NCBI RefSeq assembly: GCF_014490785.1
Contig: NZ_CP051488.1
Coordinates: forward strand, 3,162,001-3,226,000
DNA length: 64,000 nucleotides
Direction: 5' to 3'
Origin: Kosakonia sp. SMBL-WEM22
GTDB taxonomy: Bacteria > Pseudomonadota > Gammaproteobacteria > Enterobacterales > Enterobacteriaceae
Under the pieces are notes generated by a model. That model was not told the origin of the DNA and ran no database searches. It was given only the letters and a program-made list of their open reading frames with translations. Shown in pieces: positions 63,862 to 64,000 of this stretch (positions within the stretch are counted from its first letter, which is position 1; each line of letters begins with the position of its first letter). The position numbers and the translations under genes were made by a program.

Positions 63862-64000
63862 TTATGCCATGTCGTCGTTTTTGAACGATTTGGTGGCGCG
63901 GAACTGCCACAACGCCAGGCCGACAACAAAAATCGACAGCAGAATGGTAATGGTGGCCGCGATAGCGTACTGCGATGAGGACATCGTCAGCTTATAGATC
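63862..64000 (-). CDS. ganF: MalF-type ABC sugar permease (GanF-like), C-terminal end only
   Basis: The minus strand reads in frame from the window edge as IYKLTMSSSQYAIAAT, a hydrophobic helix (ITILLSIFVVGLALWQF) and the tail RATKSFKNDDMA, stopping at TAA 63862-63864. The terminal helix followed by a basic tail, nine bases before a MalG-type gene, fits the C-terminus of a MalF-type permease. Only 45 residues are visible. The binding protein and ATPase are expected further to the right. Confidence 0.75.
   Translation of the reverse strand, partial: IYKLTMSSSQYAIAATITILLSIFVVGLALWQFRATKSFKNDDMA

Noticed and set aside
1..64000. CRISPR arrays, tRNA/rRNA genes, insertion sequences, prophage
   Set aside because: No regularly spaced direct repeats, tRNA-like cloverleaf with flanking att repeats, transposase or phage genes were seen on either strand.

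Overview
This window is chromosomal DNA of a member of the Enterobacteriaceae, probably close to Enterobacter, Kosakonia or Klebsiella. The gene order largely follows E. coli K-12 around the colanic acid and mdt/bae loci, the proteins are clearly orthologous, GC is high (judged by eye), and REP elements and the CyaR small RNA are present. Differences from K-12 are a Nudix gene, a TPR-like gene, a dipeptide-type ABC transporter with an enolase-superfamily enzyme, and a galactan utilisation cluster. The genus cannot be fixed from sequence reading alone. No tRNA, rRNA, insertion sequence or CRISPR array was seen.

Region 1 (1-18.6 kb, minus strand) is the colanic acid operon, read wza-wzb-wzc-wcaA-wcaB-wcaC-wcaD-wcaE-wcaF-gmd-fcl-gmm-wcaI-cpsB-cpsG-wcaJ-wzxC, with wzxC cut by the window edge. 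It makes GDP-mannose and GDP-fucose, assembles the repeat unit on undecaprenyl phosphate, flips, polymerises and exports it. The leader carries a 39-bp JUMPstart/ops element and candidate RcsAB boxes.

Region 2 (19-30.8 kb) holds yegH, a NudK-like hydrolase, asmA-dcd-udk (minus), the diguanylate cyclase gene dgcE (yegE), alkA and the Hsp70-like yegD. Region 3 (30.9-45.3 kb, plus) is the mdtABCD-baeSR efflux and envelope-stress operon, a periplasmic TPR-like protein, trhP (yegQ), the small RNA cyaR with a class II-like CRP site, and the lipid kinase gene yegS. A 546-bp gap follows, with REP elements and a 260-bp structured element bounded by 11-bp inverted repeats.

Region 4 (45.9-52.3 kb, minus) is an ABC uptake system (binding protein, two permeases, two ATPases) led by an enolase-superfamily enzyme; its substrate is unknown. 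Region 5 (52.5-56.5 kb, minus) has fbaB broken by a frameshift, thiM-thiD behind a TPP riboswitch, and an Rpn-family nuclease gene broken by an in-frame amber codon but retaining a good internal start for a 65-residue C-terminal product.

Region 6 (56.6-64 kb) is a galactan/galactoside cluster. It has a LacI-like regulator, a divergent LamB-type porin, an orphan PTS EIIB, a GH42 beta-galactosidase, a GH53 endo-galactanase and MalG/MalF-type permeases running off the right edge. The expected scheme is that galactan is cut outside or in the periplasm, the oligosaccharides pass the porin and the ABC permeases, and the GH42 enzyme finishes them in the cytoplasm. Lac-operator-like half-sites lie between the regulator and porin genes.
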